64,000 nucleotides of DNA from Physella acuta (Eukaryota; Mollusca; Gastropoda; Physidae): NCBI RefSeq assembly GCF_028476545.1, contig NW_026733050.1, positions 216,501 to 280,500 of the forward strand, written 5' to 3'. This document shows, piece after piece, positions 48,540 to 58,883 of this stretch (positions are counted from its first letter, which is position 1; each line of letters starts with the position of its first letter). Under the pieces are notes generated by a model. The model did not search any database, was not told the origin of the DNA, and was given only the letters and a program-made list of their open reading frames with translations. The position numbers were made by a program, and so were the translations under genes.

Positions 48540-48617
<78 letters not shown>
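48540..48617. repeat. (AC)n(AT)n microsatellite
   Basis: About 20 bases of AC repeats running into about 58 bases of AT repeats. The same order occurs at 19860, although no MITE ends were found here. Confidence 0.95.
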
Positions 48618-48621
<4 letters not shown>

Positions 48622-49186
48622 TGCGTATAAAGAGACAGACACACAGGGAGATAGATGGATTGATACATAGATACCTTGATTGATGCATAGTTTGATACAT
48701 TGATTGATACATTGATAGAAATATAAATATAGATAGGCTACAGAAATATAGAAAAAAATTATTTGGATACAGACTCAACCACACAGGCCACCATAGGTAC
48801 CGTTCTATGAACAAGTTCCACTAATGATGATTCGATCAGGGTAAATAAATACCATATCCATTTTCTTTACGTCTGCGACACAATCGTATGTTAGCGCTAA
48901 ACTATGCATTTGAAAAGCGTCGACTATGTGCCTTTTATCATAACCATACACAAAACACATTGGGCGTGCCTAGTCATGGTTGATTTTCATGTAACACGTA
49001 AACAAAGTTGTGTGTGCTGTACACGCATGTATTCAACTTTGAAATTGACTGTGTAGTTGTTCCTTTATACGTGGTTTATCTAAATATTAGAGAATTCTTA
49101 TAATTGCAACGCTAGTAGTTGCGGATGTTCGAAACCCACTCGCTCTTAATTACATATCTCATTATACATATATCTGTATGTATGTA

Positions 49187-49244
49187 ACTATATATATCCA
49201 ATTATATATATGTATATATATATTTATATATATCTGTATGTATG

Positions 49245-49323
<79 letters not shown>
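49187..49323. repeat. (AT)n microsatellite with a duplicated left flank
   Basis: About 76 bases of pure AT (49248-49323), preceded by two copies of ATCTGTATGTATGTAA at about 49171 and 49231. Confidence 0.95.
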
Positions 49324-49326
<3 letters not shown>

Positions 49327-50787
49327 GCAGTCATGTGCTGCAAATAAATGCACCCCATACTTTAAAATTTTCCTTGCCCTCGTCATAAATACCAATACCT
49401 ATGTTTGTTTAGCACTTAATGGTACCGGCTCTCATATCCAAACCACTCCAATACTTTAAGTATGTACACTATTAGTACCTAGGCTCTGATTTAGCGGCTC
49501 GTGACTTTACAAAGACGCGTCCATTCAGGTATGAGATTGTTGAAACCAAGACCATCAAGGTCTTGAATGCACCTATCAGATGGACCAAAGCCAGTGTCAC
49601 TGTTCATCATAGCTCGGGGCACGTAGCGTCAACATAGATATATTGTACAGACGGTGCAGTTGATTATACATTCAGCACCTCTTACTTATCTAATACACTG
49701 TATATTTTAATGTTTGAGGAATGGAAGGGGGAATCTGCACCTCTTGGGTTTAAAGTTAAATTGTGTTTGAAGCTTGTGCATATAATTTTGATGCATGCAC
49801 AGAGATAATTAACGTGGCATCACACGTTTAGCACTAATACCCGTCTTCACACCAGAAAACACGTCCGAATAACTGTCCGTCATAAAAAAAATAGTGGCTG
49901 TGTTCTCCTCTTGAATGCTGGTCTTATATTTCAACCTGTCTTGATACAAGGTCCGTTCTTGAAGAGAATTTGAAATTAAATATGTATATGGTTAATGTAT
50001 TCAGTTACATCTAAAAAATGTCTTGTTAACTCCCCTGAACTACTTCTTTAGAAAACTCTTGCATTTTTTTTTTTTTTACATTTTATACCTGGATCTATTC
50101 TGTGTATGAGATTTTTTTTGTTATTGGCCCCTGTTGTATTGCGTATATACATGTGTACCAAATATTTTTTTATTGCGAATGTTGAATCGTATTAGCCCAC
50201 AACCACCGAGTAGTTTTCTGTATTGCTTATATAAATATATTTTTCTTGCGATTGTTGAATGGTGTTGACCTGCCAGGCTTAGTATATTTTCCTGTAGTAA
50301 AAGAGCCTCAGCTCCCTGCTGGGAAGTGGTGCCGATCAATCAATATGAACTAATCTGTTATCGATTCCTCTGATCATTGATACAGGGCGGCATTAATCTG
50401 GTCACAAGCCAATATTCTTATTGCCGCCACTCTGCGATTGTTCATTGAAAACTCTGTGTTTATATGCGTGTGCGGCTTTCTTTGAATCGCTCAATCAATA
50501 GCCGTTCAGGATTTATGCCTTGATATTTCAGAAATTCTTTTTAGTTCAGGGATTATTTTTTTGGTTATTTACACACTGAAAGTATTCAAGTTCCCAGTTA
50601 AAGTGAAACTTTCTTTTAATCAAGTATTCGGAAATTTGATTAGATAAAACACAATAATTACAAGAACTATTTACGAGTGTGTCAAAAGTTTACAATAAAA
50701 AAAAAGTCATACGGAAGTTTGACGTGTGTGAAGAAGTATTTCGGAATGTTCAAAGTGGATGTGTTTTTCACTGGGATTTACTAAACC

Positions 50788-50891
50788 ATGAGCTGGGGTA
50801 GCGCGGACAGGTTTGACTGGCGTCCCGAGTCAGCAGCAGGCCGTACATGGCAGTGATCCCTGCCGCTTGCCCCACCAGCCCAGCGCCCTAG
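50788..50891 (+). promoter_or_regulatory. Two upstream open reading frames in the 50911 exon leader
   Basis: ATG 50788 opens 22 codons (MSWGSADRFDWRPESAAG...) to TGA at 50854. ATG 50847 opens 14 codons (MAVIPAACPTSPAP) to TAG at 50889, only 20 bases before ATG 50911. If the leader is transcribed they would reduce or condition initiation at the CLASP ATG. The stretch is GC-rich (GTGTCCGGCGGCGGCGACAA) unlike its surroundings, as expected near a promoter. Confidence 0.4.
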
Positions 50892-50910
50892 TGTCCGGCG
50901 GCGGCGACAA

Positions 50911-51085
50911 ATGGATGACACCGATGAGGTGTTTGAAACCCATCACGATGTCTTGCAGGATTTGTGGTCATCGCCCTTTATGAACCACCGCTCGCCGTTC
51001 GAGGATTATAAAGATTTGTATGAGGATTACGATAAGAAGACGCGAATCCCTGTGTTAAAACAACAGAGAATTGATTCCTATACAG
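50911..51085 (+). CDS. CLASP: Candidate alternative CLASP first exon (1c)
   Basis: ATG 50911 (context ACAAATGG) opens 58 codons, MDDTDEVFETHHDVLQDLWS ... DLYEDYDKKTRIPVLKQQRI, ending ACAG|gtgagt in phase 1. The donor phase equals that of exon 6 (38639), so this exon can join the same downstream exon and give a CLASP that lacks TOG1. Vertebrate CLASP1/2 genes are known to use internal first exons for beta/gamma isoforms without TOG1; the specific peptide here is not recalled from any species. It is strongly acidic with a basic end. Codon use and GC content fit a real exon. It could instead be the first exon of an unrelated nested gene. Confidence 0.6.
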
Positions 51086-51639
51086 GTGAGTTTTTATCGT
51101 CAATTCCTTCAGACACCTGAGTTTAAATCTACTAGGTTCAAATATTTACTCTTTACGAATGCATATATTCTGATTTTTTTTCTCTCTTCCGAATAAAGTT
51201 GAATTTTAATTCCATTAATATTGATATCGATAATGAATCAATGTAGAAGATCAATTTTGAGCCGATGATTTGTCTTAAAGAACCTTTCGTTGTGTGTTGT
51301 TATGCCACCAGCTGCTCTTTTAATACACAATGACGGCTTACACGCACTAAATAGGGAAGTGAAAAAAAAATTACACATGTAACTTTTATTGCAGTTGATT
51401 TTCTAGAATTTAAAATATTATAAAAATTAAACTTCTGTGCATTTTCCAAAAAAAAAATGTGAACGGAAGTATTTAAAGTAATTTTTAATTTTTTTTGTTG
51501 GTTAACTAAAAATAGAAAAATGTAGCCGACTGTTCTGTTGTAGCAAGAGATGGGGATATGAATGGACAATTGAACACCTTATGTTAAAGCTATATCCGAA
51601 ACTGTAAGAGGTTGTCTATTAAACATTTTCTGTTGGGGC

Positions 51640-51990
51640 GCTTGTTTTGTGTCTACCATTGTTGTCTGCGACACTAAGTTGTCCTGTCATATACACTAAG
51701 TGCTGCCTTGTTTTGTTTCTTCCATTGTTGTCCGCGGTATTTAGCTGTCCTATCCTGTCATATAACTACACTAAGTGCTGCCTTGTTTTGTGTCTACCAT
51801 TGTTCTCCGCGGCATTTAGCTGTCCTGTCATATAACTACACTAAGTGCTGCCTTGTTTTGTGTCTACCATTGTTGTCCGCGACACTAAGCTGTCCCGTCA
51901 TATAACTACACTAAGTTGTCCTGTCATATAACTCCACTAAGTTGTCCTGTCATATAACTCCACTAAGTGCTGCCTTGTTTCCTCTACCAG
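51640..51990. repeat. About 70-bp repeat, 4-5 copies
   Basis: Unit: CTAAGTGCTGCCTTGTTTTG, TGTCTACCATTGTTGTCCGC, GGCATTTAGCTGTCCTGTCA, TATAACTACA, with internal shortening at the right end. Confidence 0.85.
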
Positions 51991-52739
51991 AACACTGTCC
52001 CCAAGGTTACCTGATAGTTTGGTGACCTCCATCGTGTGTCAGCTGTCACAGGGACATGACAGTTGTGACACATACGTCGTGGCAGTTTTATTTTTAACTA
52101 GAGGCGTGAGCGTGTGGGGCCTGGTTTAATTTACCTGGACCCTAGGGGAGATGCCTTCATACAGCTCGAGGTTTTCCTGACACAAACATGACCGTAGTTT
52201 GTTCCTAGTCTTTAAAAAAAAACAACTAGCTGTCATTTCAGTGGACATATAGAGCGACTTTTTCTAACACCTAAGTGATTCACAATACCGTTACGCCATT
52301 CTCTTTAAGAGAAATAGGGTGAAATGTCCATAGCATTATTCTGTACACACGCGCATTCCCAAATGTTTTTAAAATATGGTTTACTGGTTCACGGGAGAGA
52401 AGTGTTGTGTCTCGGTCTTTATTTTGGTTATTTCCCTTGCACATTTTTTCTTTAGTGTTGTTCCTTTTGCTGAACAGTTAACACATTTAAAAACAGTAAA
52501 CCAAACCTATAATTAGTACCTGCTGCTTAATAGTTTTTTTTTTACTTATCACAGTATGACATGATCTATATTGATTGCGATTGTTTCAATGCTGTAAACC
52601 GTAGTAAGGGAATGAATAACGCCGAGAAAACTCGCGTTGGCGTGGCGTATTACAGAGAGAATAGGCGTTTAGATTGCTGATATGTATCGATCTAACATTG
52701 ATTTGATTTTACCTGACATCGTTTGCAACTTATGGCGTG

Positions 52740-53200
52740 TAACAAGCTGGCCATAAACAATATTTGTATAAGATGGTTGTCACTGACTTAGGTCTGACTG
52801 TGTGTGCTTGACTTAAGGACCACCTCACTAATGACTTGTTAGAAGCTGGCCTTAAATATTTGTATAAGATGGTTGTCACTGACTTAGCCTCACTGTGTTT
52901 ACTTGACTTAAGGACCACCTCACTAATGACTTGTTAGAAGCTGGCCATAAACACTATTTGTATGAGATGGTTGTCACTGACTTAGGTCTGACTGTGTTTG
53001 CTTGTTAGAGGCTGGCCTTAAATAATATTTGTACGATAAGATGGTTGTCACTGACTTAGGCCTGACTGTGTTTGCTTGTTAGAGGCTGGCCTTAAATAAT
53101 ATTTGTACGATAAGATGGTTGTCACTGACTTAGGCCTGACTGTGTTTGCTTGTTAGAAGCTGGCCTTAAATAATATTTGTACGATAAGATGGTTGCCACT
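52740..53200. repeat. Repeat of about 60-85 bp, 6-7 copies
   Basis: Blocks GAAGCTGGCCTTAAATAATA, ATTTGTACGATAAGATGGTT and GTCACTGACTTAGG(C)CTGACT recur. The left copies carry an extra CTTAAGGACCACCTCACTAA segment that is lost from the right copies. Confidence 0.85.
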
Positions 53201-53289
53201 TTCAGTCCAGTTGGTGGTAAAGTTCTACTGCGGTTGTAGCTAATTCGTTTAGGTTTACTTCTCAGTTTTGTATACTGTACTTTTAGATC

Positions 53290-54386
53290 ATGTTCTGCTA
53301 GCTATCAAACTACCATCCCGATGTTTCTAGTATTACCCATCAAACTACCATCCCTATGTTTCTAGTGTTACTTATCAAACTACCATCCCTATGTTTCTAG
53401 TGTTACTTATCACTATGAAACTACCATCCCTATGTTTCTAGTGTTACCTATCAAACTACCATCCCTATTTTTCTAGTGTTGCCTATCAAACTACCATCCC
53501 TATGTTTCTAGTGTTACCTATCAAACTACCATCCCTGTTTCTAGTGTTGCCTATCAAACTACCATCCCGATGTTTCTAGTGTTACCTATCAAACTACCAT
53601 CCCAATGTTTCTAGTGTTACCTATCAAACTACCATCCCAATGTTTCTAGTGTTACCTATCAAACTACCATCCCAATGTTTCTAGTGTTACCTATCAAACT
53701 ACCACCCCAATTTATCTAGTGTTACCTATCAAACTACCATCCCTATGTTTCTAGTGTTACCTATCAAACTACCATCCCTATGTTTCTAGTGTTACTTATC
53801 ACTATGAAACTACCATCCCTATGTTTCTAGTGTTACCTATCAAACTACCATCCCTATTTTTCTAGTGTTGCCTATCAAACTACCATCCCTATGTTTCTAG
53901 TGTTGCCTATCAAACTACCATCCCGATGTTTCTAGTGTTACCTATCAAACTACCATCCCAATGTTTCTAGTGTTACCTATCAAACTACCATCCCAATGTT
54001 TCTAGTGTTACCCATCAAACTACCATCCCTATGTTTCTAGTGTTACCTATCAAACTACCATCCCTGTTTCTAGTGTTACCTATCAAACTACCATCCCAAT
54101 GTTTCTAGTGTTACCTATCAAACTACCATCCCAATGTTTCTAGTGTTACCCATCAAACTACCATCCCTATGTTTCTAGTGTTACCTATCAAACTACCATC
54201 CCAATGTTTCTAGTGTTACCTATCAAACTACCATCCCTATGTTTCTAGTGTTACCTATCAAACTACCATCCCTGTTTCTAGTGTTACCTATCAAACTACC
54301 ATCCCAATGTTTCTAGTGTTACCTATCAAACTACCATCCCAATGTTTCTAGTGTTACCCATCAAACTACCATCCCTATGTTTCTAG
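53290..54386. repeat. 35-bp minisatellite ending in a CLASP acceptor
   Basis: About 30 units of TGTTTCTAGTGTTACCTATC plus AAACTACCATCCCAA. Larger blocks of several units (with CACTATGAAACTACC or CCCTGTTTCTAG variants) are themselves duplicated. Every unit contains TTTCTAG|TG preceded by a C-rich stretch, which is the very acceptor used by the exon at 54387. That exon starts inside the final unit. Confidence 0.95.
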
Positions 54387-54578
54387 TGTTACCTATCACC
54401 GACCCCCTCCATACCCTGTACTGTACGCCTCCCACTGGCATGCCCGTGAGTGCCGGTTCCAGTACTTTGGGCCAGAGAGTAACCGGCAGAAGATCCACGC
54501 GGCAGCTGGCTCGCGGTGCCAGTGTTGCGTCACCTGGCTGTACGAGTTGTGAAGTTCCGGAGTCAGACGGGGTGGGAG
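54387..54578 (+). CDS. CLASP: CLASP linker exon (Ser/Arg-rich)
   Basis: The frame entered in phase 1 after GTTTCTAG reads VLPITDPLHTLYCTPPTGMP, VSAGSSTLGQRVTGRRSTRQ, LARGASVASPGCTSCEVPES, DGVG. It ends GGAG|gtgaaa in phase 1. Length 192, a multiple of 3, so the exon is symmetric and skippable. The SSTLG and RRSTRQ pattern resembles the basic linker between TOG1 and TOG2 in CLASP1 (TTRRLGSSTLGSKS). In vertebrates the linker runs on into GAGAVDEEDFIK at the start of TOG2, which would be the next exon. Phase agreement with exons 6, 1c and 1d supports the assignment. The exact acceptor is uncertain because the repeat provides many alternatives. Confidence 0.65.
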
Positions 54579-54942
54579 GTGAAAGTGATTTCCTGCCCTG
54601 TTTTCTTTTTACATTCACTTTCTCGTGACGTCATTTTGACAACTCTACTTCCCCTACAACTTGGCTTACTCTAGGTCTTATCCTCTTTGTCTTAGATCTC
54701 GGAGCTGGCTCAGTAAGCTACTACATTGTTAAACTTGGTATTTAGTCCTTAAATGGTAATTAAAGTATCGTTGTACTTTTTGTTTTAAATATGAAACCAC
54801 ATCACCGTTTGCACAGTGCAATAGCTAACATGATTTTATAATGCATAGCTAACATTATTTTAAAACGGGTATGATTGTTACGGTGTGAATCAGAAGTGCC
54901 TGTGATAGGGCAATGATTATGACTAAGATCTGGACTAATTAA

Positions 54943-55890
54943 CCCTTTGAGCCCGCCAGGCCGGTAAACCGGCTTCAACATTAGGCATATATGTCCGAAA
55001 AGCCGGTTTTCCGGCCCGATGATCTAGCGTCATATTCCTAGCGGCCGGTATACCATCTAATTAAATATAATTAGCGGAAGACTGACTAAAACTGCGCATA
55101 TGTCTTTTTAGTGCGTGATTATGATTCTAAAAATAGATTTTAGGAAAAGTGAAAGTGTTTACATTTCGTAGCAATGCCGCCGAAACGAAAAGCTGAGCCA
55201 CAGCCATCGACTTCAGCACATAAAGTTGGTGCAAAAGATGAAGCAAAAGACCGAAATATCAACAAAAGAAGTAGAATAACTGCATCTCAGGCAATACAAC
55301 TACTTATTGATTCTGATGAAGAAGATAATATTCCTGGTCTATATTGTGATGATAGTGACGTTGAATTTGAGACTGAACACAGTGACATTGAAATTGACAG
55401 TGACAATGAATCTGTTCAAGTACGTTCTGATGCACGTGGTGTCAAGGACAAAGACTTGCCGAAACGAAAAAAAAAGTTTACTAGTGCAAAACATGCGAAG
55501 TTTTCCTTTGCATCGGGTCCGGCAGTGATAACTGTTTTGAAAGTTATCACACAAAAGTGGGCTTTTGGCGATGAGCTAGTATGGCCAGGTATCAATAATA
55601 ACAAAACAATTACTAAATGTAAATTGGCTTCTTCTATGTTCTATCAAAACAATAATTATGTGTTCGTTTTATATACATTGTTCTGTTCAAACATTGTAAA
55701 AAAAGAAAAGAATTTCAGAATCTTGCTGCATTGTTGTTTGATCCTGAGTCTGGATACCAAATTTGGCTTGATTATCTCAAACGGTTCAAAAGTTATAGGC
55801 AAAGTTAGAAGCAGATAAGTGAAAATCGGTTTGGGCCTGGGAGCTCAGGAAATAGGAGAAATTAGGTCAGGGAGGCCAGGGCTCAAAGGG
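54943..55890 (+). mobile_element. piggyBac-family element, internally deleted
   Basis: TTAA at 54939-54942 and 55891-55894 flank a 948-bp element whose ends are the perfect inverted repeat CCCTTTGAGCCC / GGGCTCAAAGGG. TTAA targeting with CCC-starting ends is the piggyBac signature. Subterminal GC-rich palindromic blocks (CCGGTAAACCGG, GCCGGTTTTCCGGC) lie near the left end. It carries one open frame (55174) that covers only a transposase-like N-terminus, so it needs a transposase from elsewhere. Perfect ends and duplication suggest a fairly young copy. It lies in the CLASP intron after the linker exon. Confidence 0.88.
55174..55818 (+). CDS. piggyBac-derived ORF, N-terminal part only
   Basis: ATG 55174 opens 214 codons. 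Residues 1-35 are basic (MPPKRKAEPQPSTSAHKVGA ... NINKRSR). An acidic stretch follows (LLIDSDEEDNIPG, then CDDSDVEFETEHSDIEIDSD), then a lysine cluster PKRKKKF that looks like a nuclear localisation signal. Such a basic/acidic N-terminus is typical of piggyBac transposases (PGBD group). The DDD catalytic core and the C-terminal Cys-rich finger are absent; a full protein would be roughly 500-600 residues. After about residue 105 the sequence is not recognised and may come from across a deletion joint. The frame is nevertheless unbroken. If expressed it could act as a DNA-independent nuclear peptide or a competitor, but nothing here proves it. Confidence 0.6.
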   Translation: MPPKRKAEPQPSTSAHKVGAKDEAKDRNINKRSRITASQAIQLLIDSDEEDNIPGLYCDDSDVEFETEHSDIEIDSDNESVQVRSDARGVKDKDLPKRKKKFTSAKHAKFSFASGPAVITVLKVITQKWAFGDELVWPGINNNKTITKCKLASSMFYQNNNYVFVLYTLFCSNIVKKEKNFRILLHCCLILSLDTKFGLIISNGSKVIGKVRSR

Positions 55891-55894
55891 TTAA

Positions 55895-57939
55895 GTTTGG
55901 GCTGGGGCCAAGGTTATATTTAGTGTAGAGGTAATAGTACCTATAGAGGTTGCTTCCATGCTATTTGCCCTTGTTTTTTTTTTTAATTACTGAATCGTGC
56001 CATTCTTCTCCCGTTTAAAGGGTCGCATTATGCTGTTTCTTTTACCCCACTCAGTACGATGTTTTCAACTTCAGACCCCACGCTCAAGTCTATTTTTAAA
56101 TCAGATTTGACTAGCTCTAAGTTTATCTATGTGAGCTAGTTATGAAAAGAAAGGCTAGATTTGTCTAGCGAACATGGAGTAGCCAGGCCGACTTGAGAGA
56201 TACGAGCGTGGCCCACAGACCGGTGCTTTCCTTTGTCTATGAGGGTGAGTGCCTGCACACAACACCTGGGTAGCTTTACCTTCCTGGTGAGCTAGGGCCT
56301 GGATGCTTGTGTGTTGTGTGCGCGTGTACCGGCAATGCCTGGCTTTCTTACTCTCAGGATCCGCTGTGTTTTTCTCGCCTAGATGGCATGTTTGAATTAC
56401 CGGTGCCGTGTGATGCCACTGGCAGATATTGGTTATAGCATTCACTGTGATGTACCAGTGATGCAGTAACCGTAGCCTTCAGTTTTGGGATATTAGATTC
56501 GTGTGTTTAGGTTGTTTTAAAGTAGTTTCTTGTTGTTTTTTTTTAATATCCATCTTTGGGTTGTGTTTTAGAACTTTTTTCCTCCCCTTCTTTTCGTTGA
56601 AAGTTGATGCTAGCGGATGCCATTAAATTTTCTAAACACGAGTTCCTTTAGCTAGCAGTGATCGCGTGTGCTGACACAGTTACACGTGTGTACCTCGCGT
56701 GTCTGTTGAACAGCTCTTTGTGCTTTCTTCTCTACACAGTTAAATTAACGCGTGCAATTTTTTTTCTGCTCCGTACTAATCTGTGGAATTTTACTGTTCA
56801 CTCAGTACATACTTTCCTTATAAGTTTAGTAGATTTTTATAACGTATTAATTGGTTTTATTCTAGTTAAATTCTCCAGCGGTACAGTCTTTGTTAGGTTT
56901 TGTATACGAGTCTAGCCCAGCTGTTTCTTTATTTAATGTAGGAAATCCCAATGCCGCGTCACTCCCCCTCCCTAGCTCCCCCGCCCCGTGGGCCGTATTT
57001 AATTTTAGAGCAAGCACATGCGCTGTCAGGCGGCTAATGCTGATAATTACCTTTTTGTTACGAGCGCCGGTGTTTACATGCATGTAAACAGTTGACAAAT
57101 TCTTTCTCTTCCTCTTTGTATCTATGATGGCTAGGTTTGAGCTGCTTGATAAAAGAAGGGTTACATGGTAGCCTGTTAAAGCCCGTTCTCTTCTTGTTTT
57201 TATATTGTTTGGTATTTTTGTTCTTAACTTTTACTATTCCGTCATCGTTTCTATTTGTCTAGAAGTTTGTTATAATTATAAATTTTTATTTTTCATTTTT
57301 GGTTTAAGGATAGTCATATTGCGCCATATATTTGGCTAGTTTATTTCAACGTTTGTCTTTAAGGCTATATCTGTGACCAGTTTTATGCCTATTTATCTTG
57401 TCGTGAAGTCCTTTAGTCCATGTTGTGGAGATAAAGTAACAAAATTTTGAAATGTGGTCGTGTGTATATTTCAGTAACTTGATCAAGTCTTGTAGTGGAT
57501 ACACTACAACAGTGTGGATGGTGATATAAACTTGTGTTACTGATTTATCACCTTGACTGATGATTTTTCCAGGTGCCATACCGCGATAGTTTGAGACCAT
57601 AACCGTTCGGAGTGCGGCTTTATCTAGCCGCAGTAGATCTAGCTTAGTCTGAGATCAAACGGTCTTTCTACACACAAAAAAATCCCTTTTGGCAAGGCTG
57701 TTGGAGGATATCACGGGGGCATCAGTAGTTTTTGAAAGTTTTGGATTAGCCCAAGTCATGAAGTGGGATTCTCTTCAGTGGTGAGGCTGGGGGCTGGTTG
57801 GGTAGACACGGCTCCAGCCATCGTGTCCAGTTTTATTTTAGTATCTCGGTTCTAGACATTGATTCAAGTGAGGACAAAGCTCTCTGTAAGTTTTCTGTAG
57901 GATATATGGAGTAATAGAGTCGCTTGACCAGCGGTCATT
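55895..57939. other. CLASP intron, no exon recognised
   Basis: Ordinary mixed-composition DNA with T-rich runs. Short frames at 56155, 56658 and 56862 have no family resemblance and no paired splice sites. Confidence 0.35.
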
Positions 57940-58770
57940 ATATCACCTGCCTGCAGTCTAAAGCTCATCCTGGATACTTGATGTACTGCATTCAGCTGAC
58001 CAGTGATCACCATTTCACCTACCTGCAGTCTAACACTTAACCTGGATAAAGTTATACATTCAGCTGACCAGTGGTCACCATATCACCTGCCTGCAGTCTA
58101 ACACACACTCTGGAAATTGAAAGTTATGCATTCAGCTGACCAGTGGTCACCATATCACCTGCCTACAGTCTAACACTTATCCTGGATAAATTAATGCATT
58201 CAGCTGACCAGTGGTCATCATATCACCTGCCTACAGTCTAACACTTATCCTGGATAAATTAATGCATTCAGCTGACCAGTGGTCATCATATCACCTACCT
58301 GCAGTCTAACACTTATCCTGGATAAAGTTATACATTCAGCTGACCAGTGGTCACCATATCACCTGCCTACAGTCTAACACTTATCCTGGATAAATTAATG
58401 CATTCAGCTGACCAGTGGTCACCATATCACCTGCCTACAGTCTAACACTTATCCTGGATAAATTAATGCATTCAGCTGACCAGTGGTCATCATATCACCT
58501 ACCTGCAGTCTAACACTTATCCTGGATAAATTAATGCATTCAGCTGACCAGTGGTCATCATATCACCTGCCTACAGTCTAACACTTATCCTGGATAAATT
58601 AATGCATTCAGCTGACCAGTGGTCACCATATCACCTGCCTACAGTCTAACACTTATCCTGGATAAAGTTATACATTCAGCTGACCAGTGGTCACCATATC
58701 ACCTGCCTGCAGTCTAACACTCATCCTGGATATTGGAAGTAATGCATTCAGCTGACCAGTGGTCACCACA
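57940..58770. repeat. 68-bp minisatellite leading into CLASP exon 1d
   Basis: About 12 units of CATTCAGCTGACCAGTGGTC, ACCATATCACCTGCCTACAG, TCTAACACTTATCCTGGATA, AATTAATG. Each unit has CCTGCCTRCAG|TCTAACA, which parallels the sequence right before the exon 1d ATG (CATCCACAG|TCTGACATG). The array therefore contains about a dozen acceptor look-alikes. Confidence 0.93.
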
Positions 58771-58813
58771 TCATCATCACCTGCCTCCTGCCTAGCATCA
58801 TCCACAGTCTGAC

Positions 58814-58883
58814 ATGAGCTCCATCAGGGAGAAAATCTTCCAGAAGTGTCGCTCCTTGTTCCCCACCAGAAGTTCCAGCAACG
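58814..58883 (+). CDS. CLASP: Candidate alternative CLASP first exon (1d)
   Basis: ATG 58814 opens 23 codons, MSSIREKIFQKCRSLFPTRS SSN, ending AACG|gtaact in phase 1. The phase fits the exon that follows the linker exon (54387-54578 also ends in phase 1). This could start a short CLASP isoform lacking TOG1 and the linker exon. Its start MSSIRE resembles MSTIRE inside exon 1b (34041). A possible acceptor (catcatccacag) lies 8 bases before the ATG, so it may be the first coding exon behind a 5' UTR exon. The donor is weaker than the others (gtaact). Identity is inferred from phase, strand and position. Confidence 0.5.

Larger units (their letters stand above)
47411..50787. other. CLASP intron 6, right part: no exon recognised
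   Basis: Apart from two microsatellites nothing codes convincingly. The plus-strand frame at 47796-48194 has no recognisable domain and starts at a non-ATG codon. Confidence 0.35.
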
